Part shown: positions 47,700-59,023 of the stretch, in pieces
Layout: each line of letters begins with the position of its first letter
How positions within the stretch are numbered: position 1 is the stretch's first letter
Source of the DNA: Blumeriella jaapii
Lineage: Eukaryota > Ascomycota > Leotiomycetes > Helotiales > Drepanopezizaceae
Length of the DNA stretch: 64,000 nt
Assembly (NCBI GenBank): GCA_009599575.1
Contig: VWND01000041.1
Span: 1 to 64,000, forward strand
Reading direction: 5' to 3'
Translations under genes and position numbers: made by a program
The notes under the pieces: model-generated
The model's input: the letters and a program-made list of their open reading frames with translations, nothing else
Told to the model about the DNA's origin: nothing
The model's database searches: none

Positions 47700-49640
47700 T
47701 TGTTTTTCAGTAGCTTTTTTTAAAACGATATAAAACGCTTGCTTTTTTTTGGATTTTTTTTTAAAACATTTAATTATAACGAAATTAAATTATAAGCGTT
47801 CGATTGGATATCGCCACGATTTAGCTCGAAAGCTTATAGCGGGATCGATATTTCGCAATCAAAGGAATCTTAAAATAAATGAAATTCTTGGGATATTTAT
47901 ATCGCAAATTACGAAATCGCTTTGTATTTTTTTAATTGTTTTATAATTATTAATAGCGCGAATAAGTTGCGTATACGTGCCGTAAATAATTACTTTTTTT
48001 TTTTTAATCGTAAATAAATTAATACGTTTTTGAATTGGTTTTTATTTATATTTAATTAATAATTTTTAAATTATACAGTTTTTCTCCGCGCCGCAGTCGA
48101 TAAAAATTCGTTTCGTACGAGTTTCGCTTTTAGCTTTTTTAATTTCGATTAAAATTATTATTTTTTGCTTTTTTTTTTCGCTCGATTTTATTAATAGCGA
48201 CGAAATTAAAATCGAACGAAAGCTTTTTCCGAATTTTTAAATTTATTAGCTTCGAGGCAGTTTAGGGTTATATATCTTTTTTTATTGCATTTATAATATT
48301 CGACTTTTGGACAATTGGCTATGCGATGCTTTTTTTTTTGGCAGCGATTGCATTTCGAAAAGTAAAAAAAATCGTTAAAAGTTTTAGAATTCCAAAGGAT
48401 TTTGTTAGAATTATCGTTTTTTCGTTTTCGTTTTTTTTTTATAACGTATTTTCGAATCGAAAACGGTATATATTTGTTTTAGCTTTTAAGCTTTAATTAT
48501 AAATATAAATCTTTTTCTTTTTTTTTTTTTTTGCGTTCGTTTCGTCGTTTATTATTTTTCGTTTCGTCGCTGATAATTTTATTAATATTTTCGATACAAC
48601 GAGCGATTAATATCAATTTTTCGTGCGAGCTTATAGCTGCAGTATTGCTTCGTTTAATAATTTCTTTTCGAAAAATAAATCGGAGTTTTGCGAAAAACAT
48701 TTTTTTTCTAATCGCATCGTTTGTTATTTGCAATTGTTATTCGAAATTATTTAAATAAGCAACGAAATCGTTAATTGATTTATGCTTTTTTTGCTTCGTT
48801 TTATCGTATAAATTCGAAGCCGCGATTTTTCGATTTTCCGCATTTATTAAAAAATCTAATATTTATTTTTTAAAATCGTTTTATATAATTCGAATATTCG
48901 TAGAACGTCGTTCGTATCCGGTTTATCTTTTTTTTATTTTATCGTCGAAAGCTAGAATACAAACGTTAATTTTTTTTGATTAATATAAAATATTACTTTT
49001 TTATTTTAGCGAAAACTTCGCTTTACACGCCGAATAAAAAATTAAGCTTTTTTAATATTTTTCCTTCGATATATTAAAAAGTCTTTTATTTTTGATGCTT
49101 TTCGGCTCGAATTCGCTGTGTTTTTTACAAAAAATATAATATGCTTAAAAAAAATACTAGGTCGTTTTTAATAAGTATTATTATCGTAATGCTTCGAGGA
49201 TATTTTATAATAATCGCCGGCTTAAATTATTTTTTGTCTTTTTTCAGTTGGGGCGGTATTAAAAAGTATAAAAACCTTTTTTTCGATATTTTCGAAAGCG
49301 TTAAGTTTTCGTTGGAATTATTTAGTTTTTTTTCGAAATTCGTTTCGGCGTCTTTTGGTTTTTTCGAATCTTTTAATTATTTCGTAAACTTTTTTTTTAG
49401 TTTTTTTTTGCTTTACTTTAGCTCGTATTTTTTTTACTTTTTTACGTTTATCGTTTTTTTTTTGTTCGGCGCGAGTTCGTTTATTAATTAAATAAATTAA
49501 AGTTTCGGTGAAAAGTTTTTCCGAATCGCTTTGAACGTGGTCTTTTTTAATAATTTCTTCGATAAAAAAAATTAAAAAGTCGTCGCGCCCTGATAATAGG
49601 ATATTTTCGACTTTTGATAAGGCTAATAACGTCAAAGGAA
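47700..49640 (-). pseudogene. Degraded gag and protease of A4
   Basis: From about 49635 the minus strand reads an N-terminal domain with SDSEKLFTETLIYLINKRTR, then a Lys/Glu-rich, likely coiled-coil stretch (RAKVKQKKTKKKVYEIIKRF), to 49318. The capsid follows, with FAKLRFIFRKEIIKRSN in the open block 48733-48497. Next come two nucleocapsid knuckles near 48355-48262: CNRCQKKKHRIANC, and YYKCNKKRYITLNC with the first Cys and the His altered. The protease IDCGAEKN is at about 48103-48080. No ATG is evident at the gag start. Confidence 0.87.
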
Positions 49641-49823
49641 ACGATAATACGAAGTCTTTTTAAGCAACCGAAGGTATTAAGTCTTTTTAAATAGCTGAAA
49701 GTGCTTATTCGCTGCGAGTGCGAAAAGCTATAATATCGATAATAACGATATAAATGTAATAATATAATAAAAGATTGTTTTAATAATATCGAACTGCCGT
49801 TTCGGTAAATAAAAAAATCAAAA

Positions 49824-50237
49824 TATAAAAATTGAAAAAGCAGGGAAACACTAATTCAAATAATAAAGCTTAGATAAGATTAAATTGATAGTCAGACTGA
49901 TTTTTACTTTTTACATTTTTAGTAAAAAACGTATATAAATACAAAAGAAAAGATGGAGCCTTCGAAAAAAGTATTTCCTAAGAAACCAAGCGAATCTTAT
50001 TTAGTATGCTTTTTCAGCTTCTATCCCGATCTTTTTTCATTTTTTTTAATATAACCCTAATAACTGGTTTTTTAGCAATCACTTTTATAAAATATTTTAC
50101 CTAAATATTATTTCCAGCCCTTATAATACTATCCGGCCCCCACGGCCTATCCGCAAAGAATGCTATTCGAGGGTTGGTAGGAGGCAGGGGGTCTTGGCGG
50201 ATCACCTGACTTATACACGTAATGTTGGTTCCTGACA
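49824..50237 (-). repeat. 5' LTR of A4
   Basis: 414 bp from TATAAAAATTG to GGTTCCTGACA on the plus strand. The gag-proximal half is RIP-altered; the outer half from about 50100 is nearly clean and GC-richer. Confidence 0.94.
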
Positions 50238-50242
50238 CTTAT

Positions 50243-50352
50243 ACACGCCTTTTACTAAAAATGTAAAAGATAGAAATCAGTCTGACTATCAACCCAACCT
50301 TATCTGAGCTTTATTGTCTGAACTAGTGTTTCCCTGCCTTTCAATCCTTACA
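50243..50352 (+). repeat. 3' LTR of A3, second piece
   Basis: 110 bases ending CAATCCTTACA. They complete the A3 3' LTR to 414 bp and are almost free of RIP changes. Directly after comes CTTTT, the A3 target duplication. Confidence 0.94.
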
Positions 50353-50357
50353 CTTTT

Positions 50358-50960
50358 ACACGGCTATAAAAGCGCTAAAAATAAAAACAATATTTAAAAA
50401 AAATACGACCGCTTTCGTTTTATTCGATAATAAAACCGAAATCAATTATATAAACCAAAAAATAGCCGAAGTTAATAATATTCCGATTATCACCGACAAA
50501 CGAATAATTTATACGACCGTTAATAAAAATATTATTAAATTTAATAAAATTATACAAAACGTTAAAATCGACGTTAAAAATATTATTATTTATAAAAACT
50601 TTTTAATAATAAAAAAATCCTTTTATTTTATTATTTTTAAAATGCTTTAAATCTTAAAAAATCTCGTTAGTTTAAAATACACCGAAAACGGCCAAATAAA
50701 AGCTTTTTTTTAAAACTGGAACCGATCTTTTTAAAATCAAATCACCGTCGCCGGCGATAAAATCTTTTTAATCGACGTTTTATCGGAAAACGAATAGCCG
50801 GCTTTAGTTTTAAAACAAACGCTGAGTTATAACAAAATCTAAAAAATATTCGGCTAAAAGCATTTACGTCGCTAATCGAAATAGCATCGCGAATAAAATT
50901 AGCTAATATTAATATTTTTAATTATTAATTCGGAAATAAAAGTTTCGAAAATTTCGTTTT
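50358..50960 (+). pseudogene. Degraded protease of C1
   Basis: Aligned with C2 at 33374-33960. The active site reads FDNKTE for FDSGAE, so the Gly and Ala are also lost. Many TAA codons are present. Confidence 0.8.
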
Positions 50961-53758
50961 TGTATTAAACAAACCCGATTTACATATTTTATTTTTTTGT
51001 ATTAATATTAGTATTTTTTACAAACGCAAAGCTAATAAAATACGATTCGTAAATTTTAGTAAATTCGTTGAAAATATTCCCGGAAAAATAAACGATTAAT
51101 TCGAAAAAAACGAAATAACAAAATTATTTTAACTAATTATTAGCGAATTCGAAAGATTTATTACCGGCCGATTTTCCAGCTTATTATTTAACAGCCGATT
51201 TACAAAAAAACGATTTTATAACTTAGCAATCGAAATCCAATTTCTGCTAAAAAAAAAGTCTTATACGAAGTTTTACGCAATCGGAAAAAAACTATAGCTT
51301 TCGATTTCACCGAAATAAATTAATTCAATTTTAACGTTACGCTTTATATCGATATTAAAATCGTATTTTACAAAGCTTGGCAAAAAAAAACTTTTTTAGT
51401 TTTTAAAGCCTTTTAAAATAAAATAATCGAAATGCTAAAAAAACGAATTAAGCAAAAAATCCTCGAATTCTGCTACGGCTTATATAAAAACAAATAATTT
51501 ATCGTTGCGAAAAAAAAAAAAAAATTATAGATTTATTATTATAATCGTCGAAATAAACAAAATAACGATACGAAACGCTAATATATTATTTAACGTCGAT
51601 TAATTTTCAAACGAATTCGCAAAACTAACGATCGCTTTTTTTTTCGATTTGTTTTCCGGCTACGACCATTTAATACTTAACCTACGATTTCGAAATATAA
51701 TAGCAATTTAAATATCAATCGATTTATTACGTATAACGAAAATACTTATAAAAGCTATTAATTTAATCGCTTAATTTGTAAAAATCGTATACAAAATTCT
51801 TATAATTTGCATTTCCGATATTGCTTTTTTTTACGTTAACGACGTCGGAATAAAAAGCTTTAAATCATATTATAATAATAAAAAAATCTTTTTTAAAATT
51901 CGACGCTATATAATAAAATATATCTAAAACATCGATAAAATCATAATTTGCTTCGAAAAAACCAAAGCTATTATTAGCCTTCGATTAAAATTTTGCATAT
52001 CCGAAATAAATATCGTTAGCTATATAACTAACAGCGCTGGCCGCTATTCTTAACGAAAAAAAATTAAAAAAATCTGCGAATAAAAAAAATATAAAAATAT
52101 TATCGAAATCAAAGCTTTTATTAACGTTATGATTTATTATCGCAATTAAATTAAAAACTTTTTTTAAGAAGCTGCATTTATTTACGCTACGATAAAAAAA
52201 AAATCGATTTCTTTTTAAAAAAAAAGCAAAACAAAATTATAAAAGTTTTTAAAAACGATTTATTATCGGCCTTATCGTTTATACGGATCGATTATAGCTT
52301 AAACGCAAAAAAATCATTTTGATTATCGACGCTAATATTTTCGGTTAAAAAGCTGTATTATAACAAATCGACGAAAACAAAAAACGGCATTTTTTACGAT
52401 TCGAAAACGGTTTATATTTTTTCGCAAAAGCACGCTACGATGCCACCAAACGAAAATATCGAAACGCTTTTAAAACAATAAAAAAAATAAAAAACGAATT
52501 ATACGGCGTATATTTCATTTTGAAAACAGACGCAAAAATCCTTATCGATCAACTGAATAAAAAAGCTAATAACTTATCAAAAGCATTTATTACTAATTAA
52601 ATAGCTTAAATACGTTTTATAAATTTTAAAATTAAATATATTAAAGGAATAACTAATACAGCGGCAAACGGCCTTTTCAAACGAAAACGCTTTTATCCGT
52701 CTGATTTCGTTAAATAAAACGAATAAAATATTAATAAATAAATTGCTAACGAAATCGGCTGCTTCGCTATTTGCGCTTTAAGTTTTATAAAGCCAAAACT
52801 ATTCGCGTTGCTATTTCGGCTGGCACCGCGAATAAAAAACATTAATTTTCGAGCCGAAAAAGCATTCGCGTTATTATCTCGGCTAATACCGCGAATAAAT
52901 TTAATCGAAAATAATCGGAATAAACCGACCGACGACGAAAATAAACCTTTAATCGATAATTACGAAACCGAAAACTTTTTTTTAATTATATATTATCTAA
53001 CTATTTTATTTAAATCATTTAGCGTATTAAAATTATTAATTCAAATTATTTAAAAACCAAGCTTTCGATTATATTTTAGCCGATAAGAAATTATATAAAA
53101 TAAAAAATAATATATACTAAAAACGCTTAATAATAAATAACAAAACCAATAAATTTTAAATTATAAAAAAAGCCTACGAAAAAATGTTTTATAAAAAAGC
53201 TAAAACTATTTATTACCGAACTAAAAACGACTTTTAATAAAAAAAATGCTTCGAAAATTGCAAAGCCTTCGTCAAAAGCTGTATTTCTTGCTAAAAACGA
53301 AAGCTTAGCCGAGAAAAAAACTTATTATATCCGACGTAATTTTTTGAAATCTAAAAAAAAATTAACTTCGATATTTTACGCATACTAACTACCGACCGCA
53401 AATATATATATTTCGTACTCGTTATCGACGATTTGTTTAAATAATCTGAAAAGCGACTTTTTCGAAACGCTATTTCCGAAATTATAGCGATCTTTTTTTA
53501 AAAAAACGTTATATATTAATACGATTTGTTTAATAAATTAAACGTCGATAATAAATTCGAAAACAAAAGCGTTATCGAAACTTTTACAAAAAAATACGGC
53601 ATTCAGCGTATTTAAATCTTAGCCTACCATTCGAAAAGCAACGGATCCGTTAAACGAAGCTATAAAAATATTTTCGACGGCTTTTTAAAAGCTATTCGAA
53701 AAAGCTATAAGCGTTGGTCGCGGAAATTCTCGAAAATGCTTTTTATTATACGCATATA
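50961..53758 (+). pseudogene. Degraded pol of C1 (RT, RNase H, integrase start)
   Basis: It follows C2 pol base by base with many added transitions. RT motifs such as FSGYDHL remain near 51655. The catalytic block is YVND (FYVNDV near 51831), so one Asp is lost. RNase H is near 52320-52690. Integrase reaches 53758, just after the SNGSVKR block. The short frame 52808-53053 is the connection between RNase H and integrase. Confidence 0.88.
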
Positions 53759-54027
53759 TATAACGATCTAATCAGTCGGAAGGCTGGGAGATCAGTCAAC
53801 TGGTCGCCGTATTTATATAGTATAAGAAACGAGCCCTTGGTTTTGTAATAAAAATATTTATTTAAAATCAACAACTGCAAAAGGCAAAAATTGCTAAAAG
53901 AAAAAAGCCTTATATATGTAAATAGTTTTCACAATTAATAGAAAAACCTATCAAAAAACCAAAAAGCTTGCAGCTACACGTAGTTGCTAGAATAACACGA
54001 GAAATAGCAAAAAAATAAATCGTTATA
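53759..54027 (-). repeat. 3' LTR of B2
   Basis: 269 bp, same length as in B1. The outer third (TCAGTCGGAAGGCTGGGAGA) is nearly unmutated. Confidence 0.93.
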
Positions 54028-55755
54028 TTATTTCTTCGTCCGAAAAAAACGCGCTTTCGAGTTTTTATTTATTAATACGTCGCTATTTAAATAGTCGTAC
54101 GAATTCAAACCTTCGGAATACGCTTTAAATTAATTTACAAATTTTACAAAAAAACCGGGGAGCTTTTTATACGCCAAATAAAAATCGCGCACTTTTAAAA
54201 AAACATATATAAAATCAAACGCGAAATACCACGTAAAACTTTTATTTAAACTTATCCAAAAAGCTTTGTATTAAAAGGTTTTTCGCTGCATTCGACAAGC
54301 GATTAATTTTTCGATTTCGTATTTAAGCTTATTAATTATATTAATAAATTTAAAAGCTAAGTTAATCTGATTTGAAAACGCGTCGTTAACTGCTTTACGC
54401 AATCGATTAGCGTGAAAAACTGGATTTACGTTTATAATATTAAAAAGATTTAATTTAAAAGCGTTATCGAAAATTTTGGTTATAATCTTAAAAGGGCCGT
54501 TTGTAAAATTGTCGAGCTTGCGAAAAGGCCGGAAAATCGGAAATAAACGTATATCGAACTATACGTAATCGCTAATATCAAAATCGATCGCGCGGCGAAA
54601 TTTATTCGCATTTGTTTTTATTTTGTCGTAGGTTTGTTAAAAATGCGATTTGGCGAAGTTCCAAGCGTCGTAATAGCGGCGAGCGTACGTACGAGTTTCG
54701 TTTACGTTTAGCTTATATAAAAAATTAAAAAAAAAAAAAATATCGAGCTTTCAATGCCAATTAATATAGGAAATATAATCGTATATAATTTTAAAAAATG
54801 AAAAGCTATTTAGATTTTCGTAAAAAAAAACTATTTAAGCGAAATTTATTATTAAAAAAAATTCGCTTTGATCGTTTTAATAAAAATTTACGAAAGGTCG
54901 AAAGCGTTTTTGCAAATATTAATTATAAATTTCGGTCTGACCGTCGGTTTCGGGATAAGCGGCTATCGAAAGCTTTAATTGCGTATCGAATATTTTATTT
55001 AATTCAAACCAGAAGGTAAACTAATATTAAAAGCTACGATCGTTAATAATACTTTTTAAAAAGCTAAAATACTTGTATATATAAAATATATATAATTTGA
55101 CGAGGCTTCGAGCGTCGATATTTTTATAACATAAGATCGAAATAGCTTGTTTAAAAAAGCGATTTATTATTACGAATACGTTATCGTAACCGTATTTGTT
55201 TTTGTTAAAATTGCAAAAGTTTATTATAACGTATTTTTAAAAATGGTTAAAAACAGAAAAAAGCTAAAAAAAGCCGGAGCGTTTATTTTTTAAAACAAAA
55301 CTTTTTCGATAAGCGTAGCAATTGCGATAATATTATTTTACAAAAGCTATTATACTTCGTTAATAATATTGGTCCGAAAGCAATTGCGTAGTTTTGCGAA
55401 CGCTAAAATAAGCGGTAAAAATTTGGTCGTGCATTTTTCGTATAAAAGCTAAACGAAAATAATCGACGTCTAGTATTATTAAGCGACCGTAAGATAACAG
55501 CAGATCGCGTTTAAATATATACGAAATGTTATTATCGTTGTTTTTATTTATAGCGTTTCGTACAGCTTTTTTTCGAAAAGCTATTAAGCTATTAGCTGTG
55601 CGTTTAGCGTGGAGAATTTGATTAATAATACGAAATGCGAAAAAAAAATCAGCTATTTTAATAATAAAAACAGCTGTTTCGGAAATTATAAAAAATCGAA
55701 GTTTTTTAATTAAAAAGCGGTGATCGATTTGATTTATTCGAAAAAAAGTTTGCAA
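54028..55755 (-). pseudogene. Degraded integrase and chromodomain-like tail of B2
   Basis: The minus strand from 55755 is open for 131 codons across the linker and zinc-binding start (LAFIRKMHDQIFTAYFSVRK, with the His that B1 has lost). The core lies at about 55230-54900 and the C-terminal block near 54450-54380. The plus-strand frame 54798-55019 is an antisense shadow. B2 keeps the part that is deleted in B3. Confidence 0.85.
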
Positions 55756-56781
55756 GCGCTAAATGCGTTTGAAAAAGTTTTGGCGGTCAAATTCGTTCGT
55801 ACGACGTATTAATACATTAGCCAAAAAATTATGTTTATTTGATTTGTACGTAATAAAAAAGTTGTAATCGGCGAAAAGCTCGGCTTAGCGTGCTTATCGA
55901 GCGTTTAAGAATTTAAAAGTTATAAAGTATTTTAAAGCTTTGTAATTAATAATAATTTTGATTTAATAAATTAAATTAATTAATTTAGCACGAAAATTGC
56001 TTAGAAGTTTTACGATTACGAATATTTTTTTATCGTATACGACGTAATTTAGCTTTGCGAAAGCTATAGTTTTGCTAAAATAAGCGATTAAAAGCCAACC
56101 GTCGTTATAAAATTGCGAAAATACAAAAGCGATTACGCCGTCGAAAGCGTTAGTTTTTAATATGCAAAAAAGGTTTTACTTATAATATTATAAAACTGAT
56201 ATAATAATAAATTAATATAAAAAAATCGAAACTTTTCTGATATTTAAAACAAAAATTATAAAAAACGTTAGCTTTAATTAAATAAATCAAAAGTTTTGCG
56301 ATTATATCGTAGTTTCGAATAAAACGTCGGTAAAAATTACAAAAACCAAAAAAACTTTATATATTTTTTATAATAATAAAAAGCTTTTAATAAGCGATTA
56401 CGAAAACTTTTTTTAAATTTACTTTTAAGTTTTTAATAAAAATAATAAAATTTAAATAACAAATCCGAATAACGTTAAATTTAAACTTTCGAATATCGGC
56501 TTGTAATTCAGCGTTAACGAGCTTTTAAAGCATTTTGCGAACGTATATAACGTATTTCAAAAGGTCGAACGAATAAATAAAAATATTATTTAAATATATA
56601 ATATAAAAATCGTTTAAATAATCGAAAAAAACGTCGTTTATATAATTTTAATAAATTGCGGATTTATTAATAAGGCCAAAAAATAATATTTTGCATTTAT
56701 AAGCGCCGTAACGCGTACGAAACGTCGTTAGTTTTTTATTAGCGGAGTTTATTCGAATTTTATAAAAAATTTAACGAATAT
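55756..56781 (-). pseudogene. Degraded RNase H and RT C-terminal half of B2
   Basis: RNase H is at about 56180-55870 (LKTNAFDGVIAFVFSQFYN). The RT part runs to 56781 and includes the YLNN form of the catalytic block near 56610, the same Asp-to-Asn changes as in B1. Confidence 0.85.
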
Positions 56782-57049
56782 TATAAAAGTATATAAAAAA
56801 ACCAAATTAATACGGCCATATATCGGTAGGTAAAATAATCTAGAAAATCTTTAAAAAAAATTGAAAAAAATAAATAAATAAATAAATAAAAATATAAATT
56901 AAACTGCGTGCTTATAATATTATTTAAAAAAATGCTTTGCTTTTATATCTGTTAAAAGTAGTTAATAGCAAAAGGTTTCGGAAAAGTCTATGCTTTAATT
57001 ATAATTAAAACTATTAATTTTTATTAATATAAAATATTACCGTTTTATA
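56782..57049 (-). repeat. 3' LTR of C3
   Basis: 268 bp from TATAAAAGTATATAAAAAAA to ACCGTTTTATA, a RIP-altered family C LTR. It includes an expanded AAAT run near 56866-56884. Confidence 0.93.
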
Positions 57050-57758
57050 TTTTGTTTTAAATAATATACGTAATCGTTTTTGATTACGATTAAAAAAAAA
57101 TATAATTTTAATAAATGCAATTTAATTTATTTTATATAATTTAAAAATTAATTAATTACAAACCGAACTTTTTAATTTTACGCTTTTTCAGTTTTTTAAT
57201 CCGTTTTTGGCCTTTTTACTATCGGCTTTTGCGAAAAAATAACGTTTCGCTTATCGTTTGAATTATTTTGTTTATTTTGCTTTTTTAAAAAATAGCTTGA
57301 TAAAATATTAATCGAAATATCGTTTTGATTTACGAACGTTTAATAGCTTTTTCGCCGATAATATTATTAAATATCGCCGCGACGAATGCTTTTTACGACT
57401 TTTTTCCGTAAATAATAAATTTTAGTTTTTAAACGTAATTCTACGTTTTATAAAAAGCGTTGAAAAATCTTATATTAAAATCGTAAAAATAATCGATTAA
57501 CTCGTCGTAATTAAAACCGATTAACGCTTTTGCTTCGCGTAAAACTAATAGGTCGGATTACGGTTGTTTACCGACGAATGCTTTTGAAAAAGCTTCGTAG
57601 CTTATAAAAAAAACTATTTTACGAAATAGTTCGGAAATAATCGTTTGCAATCGAAACTACCGAAAATGCTGGAATTACTTTCGTCGCAAAACAAATAATA
57701 TTAAATTGTTTATCGGAGCGTCGTTTTCGAAATAATTTTTATATTTTTGCGCCGTATA
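57050..57758 (-). pseudogene. C-terminal part of the family C extra ORF in C3
   Basis: Reverse complement of the C2 frame's last 200 codons and the short 3' tail. The polypurine tract is altered to AAAACAAAA. Many stops. It supports the boundaries of the ORF in C2. Confidence 0.8.
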
Positions 57759-58023
57759 TATAACGATTTAATTAATCGAAAGATTAAAAGATTAATTAAT
57801 TGGTCGCCGTATTTATATAATATAAAAAACGAGCTTTTGATTTTGTAACAAAAAAATTTATTTAAAATTAACAATTGCAAAAAGCAAAAGTATTAAAAAA
57901 GAAATGTTTTATATATATAAATGATTTTTATAATTAATAAAAAAATTTATTAAAAAATTAAAAAGCTTGCAACTATACGTAATTGCTAAAATAATACGAA
58001 AAGCAGAAAAATAAATCGTTATA
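57759..58023 (-). repeat. 3' LTR of B3
   Basis: 265 bp, heavily RIP-altered throughout, unlike the 3' LTRs of B1 and B2. Confidence 0.92.
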
Positions 58024-58336
58024 TTATTTTTCCGTCCGAAAAAAGCGCGCTTTCGAGCTTTTATTTATTAATACGTTGTTATTTAAATAATCGTACGAAT
58101 TTAAATCTTCGGAATACGTTTTCTGCCAATTTATAAGTTTTATAAAAAAACCGGAAAGTTTTTTATACGTTAAATAAAAATCGCGCATTTTTAAAAAAGC
58201 GTATATAAAATCAAACGCGGAATACTACGTAAGATTTTTATTTAAGCTTATTTAAAAAGCTTTATATTAAAAAGTCTTTCGCTGCATTCGATAAGCGATT
58301 AATTTTTCGATTTCGTATTTAAATTTATTAATTATA
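57759..58336 (-). mobile_element. Family B retrotransposon B3, 3' LTR and tail, inverted, in C3
   Basis: The LTR runs from 57759 to 58023 (TATAACGATTTAATTAATCG...ATCGTTATA). It is followed by about 310 bases of the tail after integrase. At 58336 element E begins. B3 continues at 59024, but the corresponding bases of B1 from about 7920 to 8563 are missing. Confidence 0.9.
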
Positions 58337-59023
58337 CCGTACGGCTTATTTAAAGTCGGATCACAACCGATTATATCCGATTGCAAAACCGAATATACAC
58401 CGATTATAATCGGTTTTAAAACCGAATATACATCGATTATAATCGGTTTTTTTAAAACCGATTATACACCGATTATAATCGATTATAAACCGATTATAAT
58501 CGATTATACACCGATTATAACCGGTTTTAATTCGATTATAATCGATTATAATCGGTTTTAATATTATTAAATATAATATTAAATAAACGTAGTTTAATAT
58601 AAGATTTTTAAATTAAAGTTCGAAAGATTTGATATATATTAAATATCGATTTTATTTAATTATATAAATTTGTTTCGGTATTAACACCGAATATAATCGG
58701 TATTAACACCGATTATATTCGGTAATACCGATTATACTCGGTGTTAAATCGTTACATCGATGTAAAAGTAAACCGCGCCACTTCGATATTAACACCGATT
58801 AGCAACCGATTATACCCGGTTTTAAAACCGATTATACACCGATTATAATCGAATTAAAACCGATTTTAATAAATATATAATCGATTATAATCGGTGTATA
58901 ATCGATTTTAAAATCGATTATAATCGGTGTATACCCGGTTTTAAAACCGATTATAATCGGTATATACCCGGTTTTGCAACCGAATATAATCGGTTGTAAT
59001 CCGATTTTAAATAAGCCGTACGG
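58337..59023. mobile_element. Foldback-type element E with long terminal inverted repeats
   Basis: 687 bp flanked by TA (58335-58336 and 59024-59025). The left end starts CCGTACGGCTTATTTAAAGT. The right end is its inverse (ATAAGCCGTACGG). Inverted repeats extend about 230 bp and are themselves arrays of short palindromes such as ACCGATTATAATCGGT. The centre contains AATATTAAATAAACGTAGTT and a CATCGATG site. No coding sequence is present, so it is non-autonomous. Its right 460 bp are nearly the same as the right end of F. Confidence 0.85.

Larger units (their letters stand above)
42879..50237 (-). mobile_element. Family A retrotransposon A4, complete, inverted, in the A3 3' LTR
   Basis: On the plus strand it runs from TGTAAGGATTG to GGTTCCTGACA, flanked by CTTAT at 42874-42878 and 50238-50242. 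Length is 7359 bp with two 414-bp LTRs. Coding is on the minus strand, from gag near 49640 to the chromodomain near 44520. It is the least degraded family A copy for gag, where both CCHC knuckles can still be made out. Confidence 0.95.
16628..50352 (+). mobile_element. Family A retrotransposon A3, complete, with four nested insertions
   Basis: A3 starts TGTCAGGAACC at 16628 and ends CAATCCTTACA at 50352. It contains A2 (16720-24179), a solo family C LTR (26839-27105), C2 (30261-41527) and A4 (42879-50237), each with its own target duplication. Subtracting these and their duplications leaves about 7.35 kb, the length of A4. Its own parts are 16628-16719, 24185-26838, 27106-30260, 41528-42878 and 50243-50352. 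It lies inside C1. Confidence 0.93.
50353..53758 (+). mobile_element. Family C copy C1, right segment
   Basis: C1 resumes inside protease (CGGCTATAAAAGCGCTAAAA, matching C2 at 33374). It continues through RT, RNase H and integrase until B2 interrupts it at 53759. The remaining C1 sequence, including any copy of the extra downstream ORF, lies outside the window. Confidence 0.93.
53759..56781 (-). mobile_element. Family B retrotransposon B2, 3' part, inverted, in C1
   Basis: It begins on the plus strand with TATAACGATCTAATCAG, the reverse complement of the family B LTR end. The 3' LTR, chromodomain-like tail, integrase, RNase H and RT follow in reverse. It is broken at 56781 by C3 (ATAT before the LTR). 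The rest lies beyond the window. Confidence 0.92.
56782..57758 (-). mobile_element. Family C copy C3, 3' end fragment, inverted, in B2
   Basis: The LTR (56782-57049) is followed by the reverse complement of C2 41260 down to about 40545. C3 is broken at 57758 by B3. It is strongly mutated. It shows that the extra downstream ORF is part of at least two copies of the family. Confidence 0.92.

Noticed and set aside
48531..48758. Plus-strand 75-codon frame MRSFRRLLFFVSS (similar at 22473-22700 and, on the minus strand, 474-701)
   Set aside because: It is exactly antisense to the capsid end of family A gag. The gag reading has the expected motif and knuckles downstream.
54798..55019. 73-codon plus-strand frame in B2
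   Set aside because: It is antisense to the integrase core of B2 and has no motif of its own.
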